Source of the DNA: a virus
IMG/VR virus record: IMGVR_UViG_3300041402_000899
Coordinates: 1-31,438 of that record
Strand: one strand, 5' to 3'
DNA: 31,438 bases
The translations under genes were made by a program, and so were the position numbers. The notes under the pieces are model-generated. The model ran no database searches. It was not told the DNA's origin and saw only the letters and a program-made list of their open reading frames with translations. Shown piece after piece: positions 15,613 to 23,773 of the stretch; the first letter of the stretch is position 1, and every line of letters begins with the position of its first letter.

Positions 15613-16910
15613 CATGGAGCGAGAGATTAAGACCGACAATCGAATTTGTTTCCCCAGCTGGGCAAATTTTCGCTGCTAACTGGTCAGACAATCAAAGAAG
15701 CATTGAAAAGCAGATAGGAATTTTTTCTTATCCGAAAATTAATGGATCAATTACGCAAGATTTAGGCAGTTCTGGCATAACATACCCACTCACTATTTTC
15801 TTTGATGGTCCGGATAATGATGTTGAAGCGGATAAGTTTTTCAGAGCATCAATTGAAACAGGCCTATGGAGAATAACCCACCCTGTCCGTGGTGTTTTAA
15901 ATCTTCAACTGTTAACCATAACTGAATCAATCTCGCCTATCGCATCTGGCGGCGTTACACAATTCATAACTGAGTGGATTGAGCCTATTTCTGATTCTGT
16001 TATTGTAACAGCACCAGAAATTCAGGCAAAAATAGCGAATTTGATTGATGTTGTTAACGATGTTTCTGCAACACAGTTTATTGATAACATAATTCAAACA
16101 TCTGCTGCAGCCACTGAAGCGGTACAGAATGCCGTTGAGGCAGTAGTCAGGGTGGCAGAAACTAATCTTTCACCATTATATGAAAGTGTGAGTGAAATTA
16201 ACGCCAGAGTAACATCCGTTATTTCAGGAATCAGAGACAACATAAGTCAGCCTGTTATTGATATTATTGCATTGGCCGGTCAAGTACAGAATTTAATCGA
16301 ATTGCCATCGCTTGTTGTGACAGATGTTGAGGCCAGACTTGATGCGTATTCAAATTTCATAGATAATGTTTTTGATGATTCTGGAGAGCCTACAGTTGTA
16401 AATAAAAATGCTGTTTTGGTACAGGAAATTTCTGCAACATCTGCCCTTGTCTCATCTGCTCAAATTGCATCAACCATTGTTATTTTGTCAAAAGACCAAT
16501 CATCCGAGTTAACAGCTATTGCCGTGAGAACAAGGGCCAATGCAATAGAAATTGCCGGAACAGTATCAGATTTATTTACGACTGTGACCGATACTCTGGA
16601 TGATATTCAAACAGAATATGCCGCTGAAGATATTGATATCCAATATTTTTCACAATCATCAAGCTTTAACGATACCGCAACGATTATAGCACAGGCCATA
16701 TCTTATATTTTAATTGCCGCCTTTGACTTGGCTATTGAGAAAAGATTTACCCTGAAAAATCCACGTACTCCAATTGATTTGGCCATAACTGAATATGATG
16801 GATTGGGTGAAGATGATTCTAATTTTAATCTGTTTATTGAGTCAAATGGATTGAAAGCAAATGATATTCTACTATTGCCTGCTGGTCGTGAGGTACTTTT
16901 CTATGTCTAA
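15609..16910 (+). CDS. Baseplate/distal tail protein, Mu gpN (DNA circularisation) family
   Basis: The first 130 residues match the family historically labelled DNA circularisation N-terminal domain (Mu gpN). Landmarks are MTWSERLRPTIEFVSPAG, WSDNQRSIEKQIGIFSYPKI, a core near ITYPLTIFFDGPDNDVEADK, and ETGLWRITHPVRGVLNLQLL. Mu gpN is a tail or baseplate protein rather than a DNA-circularising enzyme; it forms the ring at the end of the tube. The remaining 300 residues are mostly helical and alanine-, isoleucine- and valine-rich. The 433-residue product is slightly shorter than Mu gpN (about 490). It overlaps the tape measure by 4 bases and the next gene by 8. Confidence 0.88.
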   Translation: MTWSERLRPTIEFVSPAGQIFAANWSDNQRSIEKQIGIFSYPKINGSITQDLGSSGITYPLTIFFDGPDNDVEADKFFRASIETGLWRITHPVRGVLNLQLLTITESISPIASGGVTQFITEWIEPISDSVIVTAPEIQAKIANLIDVVNDVSATQFIDNIIQTSAAATEAVQNAVEAVVRVAETNLSPLYESVSEINARVTSVISGIRDNISQPVIDIIALAGQVQNLIELPSLVVTDVEARLDAYSNFIDNVFDDSGEPTVVNKNAVLVQEISATSALVSSAQIASTIVILSKDQSSELTAIAVRTRANAIEIAGTVSDLFTTVTDTLDDIQTEYAAEDIDIQYFSQSSSFNDTATIIAQAISYILIAAFDLAIEKRFTLKNPRTPIDLAITEYDGLGEDDSNFNLFIESNGLKANDILLLPAGREVLFYV

Positions 16911-18153
16911 GGCCACACCGGGTAAACAATATACCATAAAAGCCGGAGATACTTTATCCTCTATCGCTTCAAGTGCATATGGGGATCCCGCATTATTTAC
17001 TAGGATTCAAAAAGCAAATCAGTCAACTATCATTTCTGATGAAATAACAACAGGAGAAATTTTAAATATTCCTGTTTTGCCAGAGGACGAGATTTTCAAG
17101 ACTTCTTTGGCAAAGTTGAAGTTATCGAATAAATCGAAAAATGATTTAACGATTTTAGTTGATGATCTTGAAATTCCTATTCTGTCAGCAAGAATAATCA
17201 GAACCATTGATAATGCTGCTGATGCCTGGTCGTCTGTATTATCTTGGAATCCTGGTGAAAATAAAGAACTTGATAAAAGATTGCGGCCTTATGCATACCC
17301 CAAAGCTTCTGTTTATATTGGTGGGGAGCTTGTTATCAATGGGGTGCTTTATACTGTTGAATCAAATTTATCTGCCAGGGGAAGAACGAAGACACTTGCT
17401 GGGTGGAGTTTTACCGCTGATGCTATTGATTCAACATTGCAACCACCATATGAAAAAAACAATGTGACATTGAAGCAAAGAGCTGATGAGCTTGTTGAAT
17501 CGCTTGGCATACGTGCTGTTTTTAACGATGATGTCGGAGGGAAGTTTGACAGAGTGACAGCGGCGGCAACAGATACAGTTTTTAGTCATCTTGCTAAATT
17601 AGCTACACAGAGGGGGTTTTTGATAACATCATCACCTAATGGTGATTTGTTATTTACCAAGGCGTCAAATGATGAACCTGTCGGAACACTGACAGAAGAT
17701 TCCCCCATGGTGCAAAGTTGGGCAGGTAAATTCGATGGGCGGGCAAGATTTAACGCATACAGGGCAATTGGGCAGAGCCCTGGTGATAATGCTAAAGTTG
17801 CCATTGCCAAAGATGATGCTGTGCCAAGGTCAAGATTTATGACATTTACCGCAAAAGATACCATTGCCGGTGATATTCAATCAGCTGCAGACTGGAGGCG
17901 GTCAAAACAAATTGTTGATGCCTTGACTATCTCTTTGCCGGTGAGTTCGTGGTTTTCACCAAATGGCTCATTGTGGAAAGAAAACACACTTGTGACAGTT
18001 ATTTCAGAGACTTTGCATATCCCAGATGGTTTTACTCTTCTTATTCGCTCTGTTGAGTATATTTTTGCTAAAACCGGTCAAACTGCTATTTTGAGCTTAA
18101 TTCCGAAAGAAGCATATACAGGTGAGGCGATAGTTGAACCATGGATAGCTTAA
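16903..18153 (+). CDS. Baseplate hub, Mu gpP-like, with N-terminal LysM domain
   Basis: The start at 16903 (MSKATPGKQYTIKAGDTLSS) is preferred over ATG 16861, which lies deep in the upstream gene and adds an unlikely hydrophobic leader. The product is 416 residues. Residues about 9-57 are a LysM peptidoglycan-binding domain (YTIKAGDTLSSIASSAYGD, then ANQSTIISDEITTGEILNIP). From about 65 on it resembles the Mu gpP/gp44 hub: DDLEIPILSARIIRTIDNAADAW is the domain opening, and the C-terminal RSVEYIFAKTGQTAILSLIP closes it. Mu gpP lacks a LysM domain. Here cell-wall binding is built into the hub that carries the spike, and it may hold the baseplate on peptidoglycan during penetration. Confidence 0.88.
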   Translation: MSKATPGKQYTIKAGDTLSSIASSAYGDPALFTRIQKANQSTIISDEITTGEILNIPVLPEDEIFKTSLAKLKLSNKSKNDLTILVDDLEIPILSARIIRTIDNAADAWSSVLSWNPGENKELDKRLRPYAYPKASVYIGGELVINGVLYTVESNLSARGRTKTLAGWSFTADAIDSTLQPPYEKNNVTLKQRADELVESLGIRAVFNDDVGGKFDRVTAAATDTVFSHLAKLATQRGFLITSSPNGDLLFTKASNDEPVGTLTEDSPMVQSWAGKFDGRARFNAYRAIGQSPGDNAKVAIAKDDAVPRSRFMTFTAKDTIAGDIQSAADWRRSKQIVDALTISLPVSSWFSPNGSLWKENTLVTVISETLHIPDGFTLLIRSVEYIFAKTGQTAILSLIPKEAYTGEAIVEPWIA

Positions 18154-18758
18154 CTTTATCTTCTGGCCGTGTCGTTGGCCGGGCAATTACTAAAAATAAA
18201 GATGGCACTAAAAAAGTGCTATTGATGCAAGTAGAGATAACTGACCCTGACGATATCCAATCTGTTGAGTTGATGAACCATACCGGGGAAGAAAGCAATC
18301 CTGTTGTCAATTCAAGAAGTGTCATTTTGAAAATTGGTGATGCTTGGAAAATAGCTGTTGCCACAGATGATTTAATCGAACCGATAACTGACCCTGGAGA
18401 AAAAAGATTATATTCTACTGATGAAAATGGAAGTGCGGTTGTAGCTCAAATACATTTGAAAAACGATGGTGAAATTTTCATAAGTAATGGAGTTGTGACG
18501 ATAACAGCTAAACCTGATGGAGATTTGATTATTAACACCGATGGAGAATCAATCATAACAAGCTCGAAAACAATTATAAACAACGATGTTGATATTATAG
18601 GGAAATTAACTGTTACCGGTGATGTTGAATGTGCCAAAACAATACGAGCAATTGAAGATGTGCGGACAGGTCCACTCCCTGGAAACCTTAGTTTTAATGC
18701 CCATTTGCACAGCGGTGTAGATTCTGGTCCGAATAACACAGGAGGCCCGGTGGTATAA
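18141..18758 (+). CDS. Membrane-piercing spike, Mu gp45 family
   Basis: The central spike trimer punctures the outer membrane on contraction. The product is 205 residues, the usual size for Mu gp45 and P2 gpV. An N-terminal OB-fold part (RVVGRAITKNKDGTKKVLLM, about residues 9-28, and NSRSVILKIGDAWKIAVATDD) is followed by a repetitive beta-helix-like shaft (NDGEIFISNGVVTITA, then DGDLIINTDGESIITSSKTI). The tip carries His188-Leu-His190 in NAHLHSGVDSGP. An HxH near the C-terminus is the iron-binding apex motif known from P2 gpV and phi92 gp138. The gene overlaps the hub by 13 bases. Confidence 0.92.
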   Translation: MDSLTLSSGRVVGRAITKNKDGTKKVLLMQVEITDPDDIQSVELMNHTGEESNPVVNSRSVILKIGDAWKIAVATDDLIEPITDPGEKRLYSTDENGSAVVAQIHLKNDGEIFISNGVVTITAKPDGDLIINTDGESIITSSKTIINNDVDIIGKLTVTGDVECAKTIRAIEDVRTGPLPGNLSFNAHLHSGVDSGPNNTGGPVV

Positions 18759-19195
18759 TGGCTGATATTTATCAAGGTGATCCAAGATTATTTTTAACCG
18801 CTGATGGTTCAAAGCTTAATTTTGTTGGTGGTCAGCCGACAATGGATAGAGGTTTAGAGAATCTTGTTTTGATATCTCTTTTCACAGCTCCCGATTGGCC
18901 AGGTAATGATTTATTCAATGATGTCAATCAAAGAATAGGTAGCGACTTTGAAGAAATAGCAAATCAACCAATAACAATCCAATCTCTTAACGCCATCCAG
19001 AATGCCGCTGAAAGAGCACTGCAAAGTCCTGTTTTCGGTACAGTAACGGTTGAAGTAAATAACCCATCAGGGTATAGAATAGATATCAGTATATTAATTG
19101 AACCACCTGGTTTTGATGCAAGAGAATTACTTGTAACGAAAAATGGTATCAATTGGACATCTCAAGCCAATGACCCTGCCCACAGGAGAGCATAG
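18758..19195 (+). CDS. Baseplate protein, Mu gp46 (GPW/gp25-like) family
   Basis: This small baseplate component belongs to the Mu gp46 family, related in role to gp25 of T4, and helps initiate the sheath on the baseplate. It has 145 residues, similar to Mu gp46. Visible family features are the start DIYQGDPRLFLTADG, the central LENLVLISLFTAPDWPGND (about residues 33-51), LNAIQNAAERALQSPVFGT and the paired beta strands TVEVNNPSGYRIDISILIEPP. The ATG overlaps the spike stop by one base. It sits in the exact Mu order between spike and gp47. Confidence 0.88.
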   Translation: MADIYQGDPRLFLTADGSKLNFVGGQPTMDRGLENLVLISLFTAPDWPGNDLFNDVNQRIGSDFEEIANQPITIQSLNAIQNAAERALQSPVFGTVTVEVNNPSGYRIDISILIEPPGFDARELLVTKNGINWTSQANDPAHRRA

Positions 19196-19198
19196 AGA

Positions 19199-20383
19199 AT
19201 GCCTTTAACAATCCCTACAACTCAACAGTTAAAAGACAATAATCTTGCTAATCTTGAAGGCCAATTGGGGCAAACCTCCCCTCTTGCCGACAAGGCATTT
19301 CTCAGGGTTTTAGCAGCAATGGAAGCATTGCAGGCAACTGGCCATTATAAATATGCTACCGAAAGATCATTGCAAAATCTTGCATTAACTGCGACTGGCA
19401 CAGACCTTGATAAGTTGGGCTCTGAAATTGGTATTATCCGGAAGCCAGGCGAGGCTGCAATATTAACCATCTCGTTACCTGCCATTACCGGCACAGTTAT
19501 TCCGGCTGGAGTTGACTATATTGGTGATTCTAATGGGGTGAGATATTTCCCCGCGTCTTCTGTTGTTGCTGCCGCCGGTGTGGCAATTTCTACCGTTACC
19601 GCTGAAATAATTGGCGTTAATGGTAATTTGCTTGTTGGCGATACAATGTCTATCAGTTCGCAAGTCCCAGGGGCTGAAACGGTAGCTACCGTAACCGTGA
19701 TTGATAACATTGGTGCTGAGACAGAAACAGATGAGGCATACCGTCAAAGGGTATTATTTGGACTCAGGACCACGAAAGGTGGTGGTAATGCCACAGATCA
19801 TAAAAAATGGGCAGAGGAGGTGGCTGGTGTTTTTAAGGCCTTTCCGTATGCGGGTAAACCAATTGACCCACCTTTAACAGATTATCCTTCCGACAGAACT
19901 GTCTATATTGAAGCTGATACGACTATTGACGCTGACGGTATAGCGCCGGGATCACTGCTTGATGAAGTTAGAGACTCAATTAATACCGATCCAGTCACCT
20001 TACTATCACGGCCAGGTCTTGGTTTTACCGACTCAACCCTGTTTGTTGAATCAATTATCCGTACTGCTTTTATTGTAACCATAACAAATCTAGTTGTTGA
20101 TGCAGCCAAAGAAGCAGATACAAAAACAGCAATATCCCTTGCCCTCGATACATACTTCAGAGCCATTGCCCCATTTCTAACCGGCATTGACCTTGAGCAA
20201 GAAAGAAACGATTTTATCACAAATCTAACCGTGTCCGAAGTTGTCCAAGATATATTAAGTGCCAATGGTGCATCTGGCGAAGATGTATCTTTTGCTGTCA
20301 GCACAGCGCCAGGGACACCACTTGCAAATTATCGTCTTGATCCTGGCGAATTGTCAAAACTTGATAGTGTAGTTTATGTCTAA
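19199..20383 (+). CDS. Baseplate J-like wedge protein, Mu gp47 family
   Basis: This is a main wedge protein of the baseplate rim, of the gpJ/gp47 family. It has 394 residues, near Mu's 360. N-terminal helices contain FLRVLAAMEALQATGHYKYA and a segment TGTDLDKLGSEIGIIRKPGEAA (about residues 63-85). Next comes a beta region typical of the family (AIVTVSLPAITG-like repeats and GAETVATVTVIDNIGAETETDEAYRQRVL around 155-185) and a KGGGNATDHKKWAEEV segment. The C-terminal helical domain ends QDILSANGASGEDVSF. Translation is coupled by a 3-base gap upstream and an 8-base overlap downstream. Confidence 0.9.
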   Translation: MPLTIPTTQQLKDNNLANLEGQLGQTSPLADKAFLRVLAAMEALQATGHYKYATERSLQNLALTATGTDLDKLGSEIGIIRKPGEAAILTISLPAITGTVIPAGVDYIGDSNGVRYFPASSVVAAAGVAISTVTAEIIGVNGNLLVGDTMSISSQVPGAETVATVTVIDNIGAETETDEAYRQRVLFGLRTTKGGGNATDHKKWAEEVAGVFKAFPYAGKPIDPPLTDYPSDRTVYIEADTTIDADGIAPGSLLDEVRDSINTDPVTLLSRPGLGFTDSTLFVESIIRTAFIVTITNLVVDAAKEADTKTAISLALDTYFRAIAPFLTGIDLEQERNDFITNLTVSEVVQDILSANGASGEDVSFAVSTAPGTPLANYRLDPGELSKLDSVVYV

Positions 20384-21131
20384 TATCTCAAGAGCCATAA
20401 TTGATGCGTTATTGCCTAAAGGTTCTTTATGGATCCCTGAATTGGGAGCAGACTTTGATTTGCTGCTGGATGGAATTGCTGATAATGAAGAAGCGACAAG
20501 GGTGTTTCTTGAGAAGCTTGCCACTATCAGAGACCCATTAAACACTTTTATCCTTGATGATCTTGAGAAAGAATTTGGCATAGTAACTGATACTTCGGTT
20601 GCAGAAGCAGACAGGCGTGCCAGACTTCTTGCTGCCAAAACTGATAGGGTTGGTGATGGAACAGATGACTTTTTGCAAAGTAAATTGCAAGACGCTGGGT
20701 TTGATGTTTTTGTTTATGAAAATGAGCCTCTTATTGATCCAAGGATATTTTTAAATCCAACATATCAAACATATTTTCTGGGGCACAATGCTTATATGGG
20801 ATGGCCTACTTCATTTATGCGGTTAAATGATGCCTTATTGATAGCAAATGGTTTAACTCTTGATGTAGATTTCCCCAAAACTATACCGGCTGATCCTGGA
20901 TACTGGCCGCTTATATTTTTTATTGGTGGCCCTGCAACATTTAGCACTGCTGTATTGCCCGCCGGTTCCAGCATATTGCCCGCCGGTTCCAGCATATTAC
21001 CAGCCAGTGGAGAATTATTAACCATTGAAGATGCTGTAATTCCAGAAGGACGCAGGGAAGAATTAGTGAGATTAATTGTTAAATATAAGCCGATCAGAAC
21101 ATGGGCGATTTTAAGAGCACGATATACATAA
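20376..21131 (+). CDS. Baseplate wedge protein, Mu gp48 (YmfQ-like) family
   Basis: This second wedge protein follows gp47 in Mu and bridges the baseplate to the fibres. Family features are ALLPKGSLWIPELGADFDLLLDG-type N-terminus (about residues 11-33), RVFLEKLATIRDPLNTFILDDLEKEFG, AEADRRARLLAAKTDRVGDG and the terminal RLIVKYKPIRTWAILRARY. The product is 251 residues against about 190 for Mu gp48. The extra length includes residues about 190-212, where VLPAGSS is repeated (see the tandem repeat entry) in a linker-like insert. The stop is 9 bases from the fibre gene ATG, with AAGGTG between. Confidence 0.88.
   Translation: MSNISRAIIDALLPKGSLWIPELGADFDLLLDGIADNEEATRVFLEKLATIRDPLNTFILDDLEKEFGIVTDTSVAEADRRARLLAAKTDRVGDGTDDFLQSKLQDAGFDVFVYENEPLIDPRIFLNPTYQTYFLGHNAYMGWPTSFMRLNDALLIANGLTLDVDFPKTIPADPGYWPLIFFIGGPATFSTAVLPAGSSILPAGSSILPASGELLTIEDAVIPEGRREELVRLIVKYKPIRTWAILRARYT
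20953..21000 (+). repeat. Perfect 21-base tandem duplication inside gp48 gene
   Basis: Positions 20953-20973 and 20974-20994 are identical 21-base copies, followed by a degraded third copy beginning TATTAC. They encode the repeat LPAGSSI and keep the frame. Zero divergence between the copies implies a recent slippage or duplication event. Copy number could vary between related phages, lengthening a surface loop. Confidence 0.85.
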
Positions 21132-21140
21132 GGTGAAAAA

Positions 21141-22625
21141 ATGGCAATACGACCTATAGACAAATACGGTGCTTTGGCAGAACCAGCCGATGCTGATTAC
21201 CCGGAAGGGTCTTTTAAAAATGCATCTTCTCCAACTGCAGAAGACGGTTCCCCGCTTGAGAAAGCATGGGCAAATGATATTTATGGATTGCTGCAAAAAA
21301 TTATTAATGCCGCTGATATAACCCCGTCAGGTGTGTCTGATACAGTGCTTGCATCTGATTATTATAACGGGCTACAAAGGATTTTTTCTGGAACCACTGT
21401 TTTTATTGATTCAGGTGGTGCGAATGATTACGAATTGATAAGTGCCACCGGCGCATTTATAACAAGTTATGTAAAAGATCAAGTTATACTTTTTAAAGCT
21501 ACCAATACAAATACAGGGTCATCAACTGTTGAAATTGATGCCCTTGGCGCAACACCGATAACCAATCCAGATGGCACTGATTTGACCGCCAGTGACATCT
21601 TGGATGGGGAATACATATTGCTAGTTAGAAATGACGCAAGTTCTCGTTTTGAATTAATACAATTAGGAGGTGGGCCAGTGATTAAACCCCCCAAATACTC
21701 GACAGAGTTTAATTATGGAGCAGATAATAGTGGCTGGCTGGATGATGTGACATTTGGTAGAAGCCCACATTTACGTGGTCGCACTGTGCCAATATCTGAC
21801 ACTGACCACATTGTGATGAGATTTGATGCTGTATCTATGGCTAGGGCCAGGAAATCTGATGGTTTAGCGTCATGGACCACACTTTATAGCAATATCGTTG
21901 TTGACGCAGCAAAAACGATCCAGCTAATATCAGCTTTTTATTACGACAGTGTTGATGATTTAATTTATTGTGTTGGAAGAGATACGGGGGCAGATTTAGC
22001 GTTCTTTTCTATTGATCCGGCCACTGGCGCATCACTATTTTATCATGAAATTTTGTCCAGTGTTTCAGGGGTTGGCATATACCAAATGATGCTTGATAGG
22101 GTCGGTGGGATTGAGGGTACAGGGGATTTCTTGTTTACTTATAAAACGGATGACTCAGACGATGACACACAATTCTTGAGATTTGACATATCATCTGTAA
22201 CAGACAGCGGAAGTCTCGAAACAACTGACGCTTTCAGTCCCGGTTCGGTCATGTATTACACTGCCGATCGTAAAACTATTGTCACAGGTCTCATTGTCGA
22301 TCAGGCGAATGATAATAACAGTTTTGTGTTTTTATATGTCCGGCGTGGCGGTAATGATCGTTGTATCAGGATTCCATTAGAATACAGTATGGTCGGCGGG
22401 GTAATGGATATATTTATTGACGATACCCGAGACCAGGAGGCTTCTTTTGATTTGTGGGCTGGTGATGTGGCGATTACAACCGCTGATAATAGTACGTCAA
22501 TCTTTTCGGTAAGTAATAAGTGGGGCACCAGCACTGTATATTTTAACCGCACTGATTTAGACAGGTGGATAAATGAATGGTGTGATCATGAGCGTATGAA
22601 TCCTGGCGTTGCCTGGACATTATAA
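21141..22625 (+). CDS. Tail fibre protein with possible propeller-like C-terminus
   Basis: The 494-residue product carries a tail-fibre N-terminal segment (residues about 8-90: YPEGSFKNASSPTAEDGSPL, EKAWANDIYGLLQKII and SDTVLASDYYNGLQRIF) that is typical of proteins attaching to Mu-like baseplates. A second beta domain runs to about 178. The C-terminal 310 residues contain repeated aromatic and aspartate-rich strand motifs (YYDSVDDLIYCVGRDTGADL, FFSIDPATGASLF) reminiscent of beta-propeller blades, which suits a receptor- or glycan-binding head. It has no signal peptide, unlike the fibre genes 2.6 kb downstream. Receptor binding is inferred. Confidence 0.75.
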   Translation: MAIRPIDKYGALAEPADADYPEGSFKNASSPTAEDGSPLEKAWANDIYGLLQKIINAADITPSGVSDTVLASDYYNGLQRIFSGTTVFIDSGGANDYELISATGAFITSYVKDQVILFKATNTNTGSSTVEIDALGATPITNPDGTDLTASDILDGEYILLVRNDASSRFELIQLGGGPVIKPPKYSTEFNYGADNSGWLDDVTFGRSPHLRGRTVPISDTDHIVMRFDAVSMARARKSDGLASWTTLYSNIVVDAAKTIQLISAFYYDSVDDLIYCVGRDTGADLAFFSIDPATGASLFYHEILSSVSGVGIYQMMLDRVGGIEGTGDFLFTYKTDDSDDDTQFLRFDISSVTDSGSLETTDAFSPGSVMYYTADRKTIVTGLIVDQANDNNSFVFLYVRRGGNDRCIRIPLEYSMVGGVMDIFIDDTRDQEASFDLWAGDVAITTADNSTSIFSVSNKWGTSTVYFNRTDLDRWINEWCDHERMNPGVAWTL

Positions 22626-22638
22626 GGAGACTCAGAAA

Positions 22639-23145
22639 ATGAAAATAGTTGAATTACTTTTACCATCTGGAATAATCGACTGGGCACAATTTGACCCATT
22701 ACATACAGATGATAAGCCGTTGTTTGGGGAGATTGTCGGGGTCAAGTCGGACGGAAAATCACTAGTGCAATACAGAGGCGCGCGAACTGATTTAAATGAA
22801 CCAGCTCCTTTACCACATTTTACCGTAACCGATATTACATCCACAGCGGTCATCAAATGGGATAATGTAAAACATACTATAACTGCACGTTATGACACTG
22901 AGCTTGCTATCGTTGGAGACATCGCATTGCCTGATGGTGAATATTTAGCACCTATTATTGACCCTAATGGAAAAACACAGGTTATCTCTGTTGATGTCAC
23001 CGGTGGTGTAATTGATGCTGAATTAAATTTGCCAGTGTCAGGGCGATGGGAAATTCCTGCTAAAATAACTCTTGATACCGGTGATAAAATCACAACCGAT
23101 AATCCAGTTTTCAATGTGACAGTTAGTAAAATTAAGAAAAAATAG
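22639..23145 (+). CDS. Unknown fibre-accessory protein
   Basis: The start at 22639 is chosen because AAGGAG (22624-22629) lies 9 bases upstream. An earlier in-frame ATG lies inside the fibre gene. The product is 168 residues and begins MKIVELLLPSGIIDWAQFDP. It has a second half built of beta strands (VKHTITARYDTELAIVG and GRWEIPAKITLDTGDKI) that resemble an immunoglobulin-like domain, and ends KIKKK. No family is recognised. Position right after a tail fibre suggests a fibre-assembly or virion-surface protein. Confidence 0.6.
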   Translation: MKIVELLLPSGIIDWAQFDPLHTDDKPLFGEIVGVKSDGKSLVQYRGARTDLNEPAPLPHFTVTDITSTAVIKWDNVKHTITARYDTELAIVGDIALPDGEYLAPIIDPNGKTQVISVDVTGGVIDAELNLPVSGRWEIPAKITLDTGDKITTDNPVFNVTVSKIKKK

Positions 23146-23153
23146 GTGTTATT

Positions 23154-23762
23154 ATGTCACTTGGAACCATAATTTGCCCATCTATTGTACCGTATTGCCT
23201 GTGTGATGGCTGCAAGATAACTCTTGGCCGGAATAATTCATTTCGTTTCACATTATTAAACAAAGAAATAAAAGTTGATACTGCAGATGTAACAAAAGTA
23301 TGGGCATATATCTCTGATACTGAAAAATACAATTCAGCTGATAACCCCACCTTCTTTGAATTTCCCAAAAATGCTGATATTATTTTAAAACTCGGTAAGT
23401 CAGGCATGTCCAGTGGGGAAAAAGAAATTGAAATTATATTAATTGACCCGGACAATCCCGACGGTGTTAACTTTGGTACAATAAATTGCACCGCTGTGGA
23501 AGGCGTTGATATTACCGGTGGAGGTACAACAATCGTGCAAAAATTCCCATTGTCTTTTGAAAATTCTGATCTTGATGACGGTGTAACAACCTGGATACTG
23601 TCGGTGCCTCATAACCTTGGTAACGAATTTCCTGCTGTAATCGTTTATGATGAAAACGGAAATGAAACAGATATTCCAAATCACTCAGTCGATGAAAACA
23701 ATCTTACAATGAATTTCGCCGGGCCGATTACCGGCACGTATAACCTCCTCGCGGTTGGGTAA
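23154..23762 (+). CDS. Unknown virion-associated protein with Cys cluster and C-terminal beta module
   Basis: The 202-residue product begins with a cysteine cluster, Cys8-x6-Cys15-x-Cys17-x2-Cys20 (CPSIVPYCLCDGC), that might bind metal. It ends with a module of about 50 residues (NLGNEFPAVIVYDENGNET...ITGTYNLLAVG). The same module ends the 108-residue protein at 29487-29813. The module pattern is widespread at the ends of phage fibre proteins. No signal peptide is present. It sits between the cytosolic fibre pair and the exported fibre cassette. Function is unknown, but a structural or fibre-adaptor role is likely. Confidence 0.6.
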   Translation: MSLGTIICPSIVPYCLCDGCKITLGRNNSFRFTLLNKEIKVDTADVTKVWAYISDTEKYNSADNPTFFEFPKNADIILKLGKSGMSSGEKEIEIILIDPDNPDGVNFGTINCTAVEGVDITGGGTTIVQKFPLSFENSDLDDGVTTWILSVPHNLGNEFPAVIVYDENGNETDIPNHSVDENNLTMNFAGPITGTYNLLAVG

Positions 23763-23773
23763 GGAAAAAAAAT

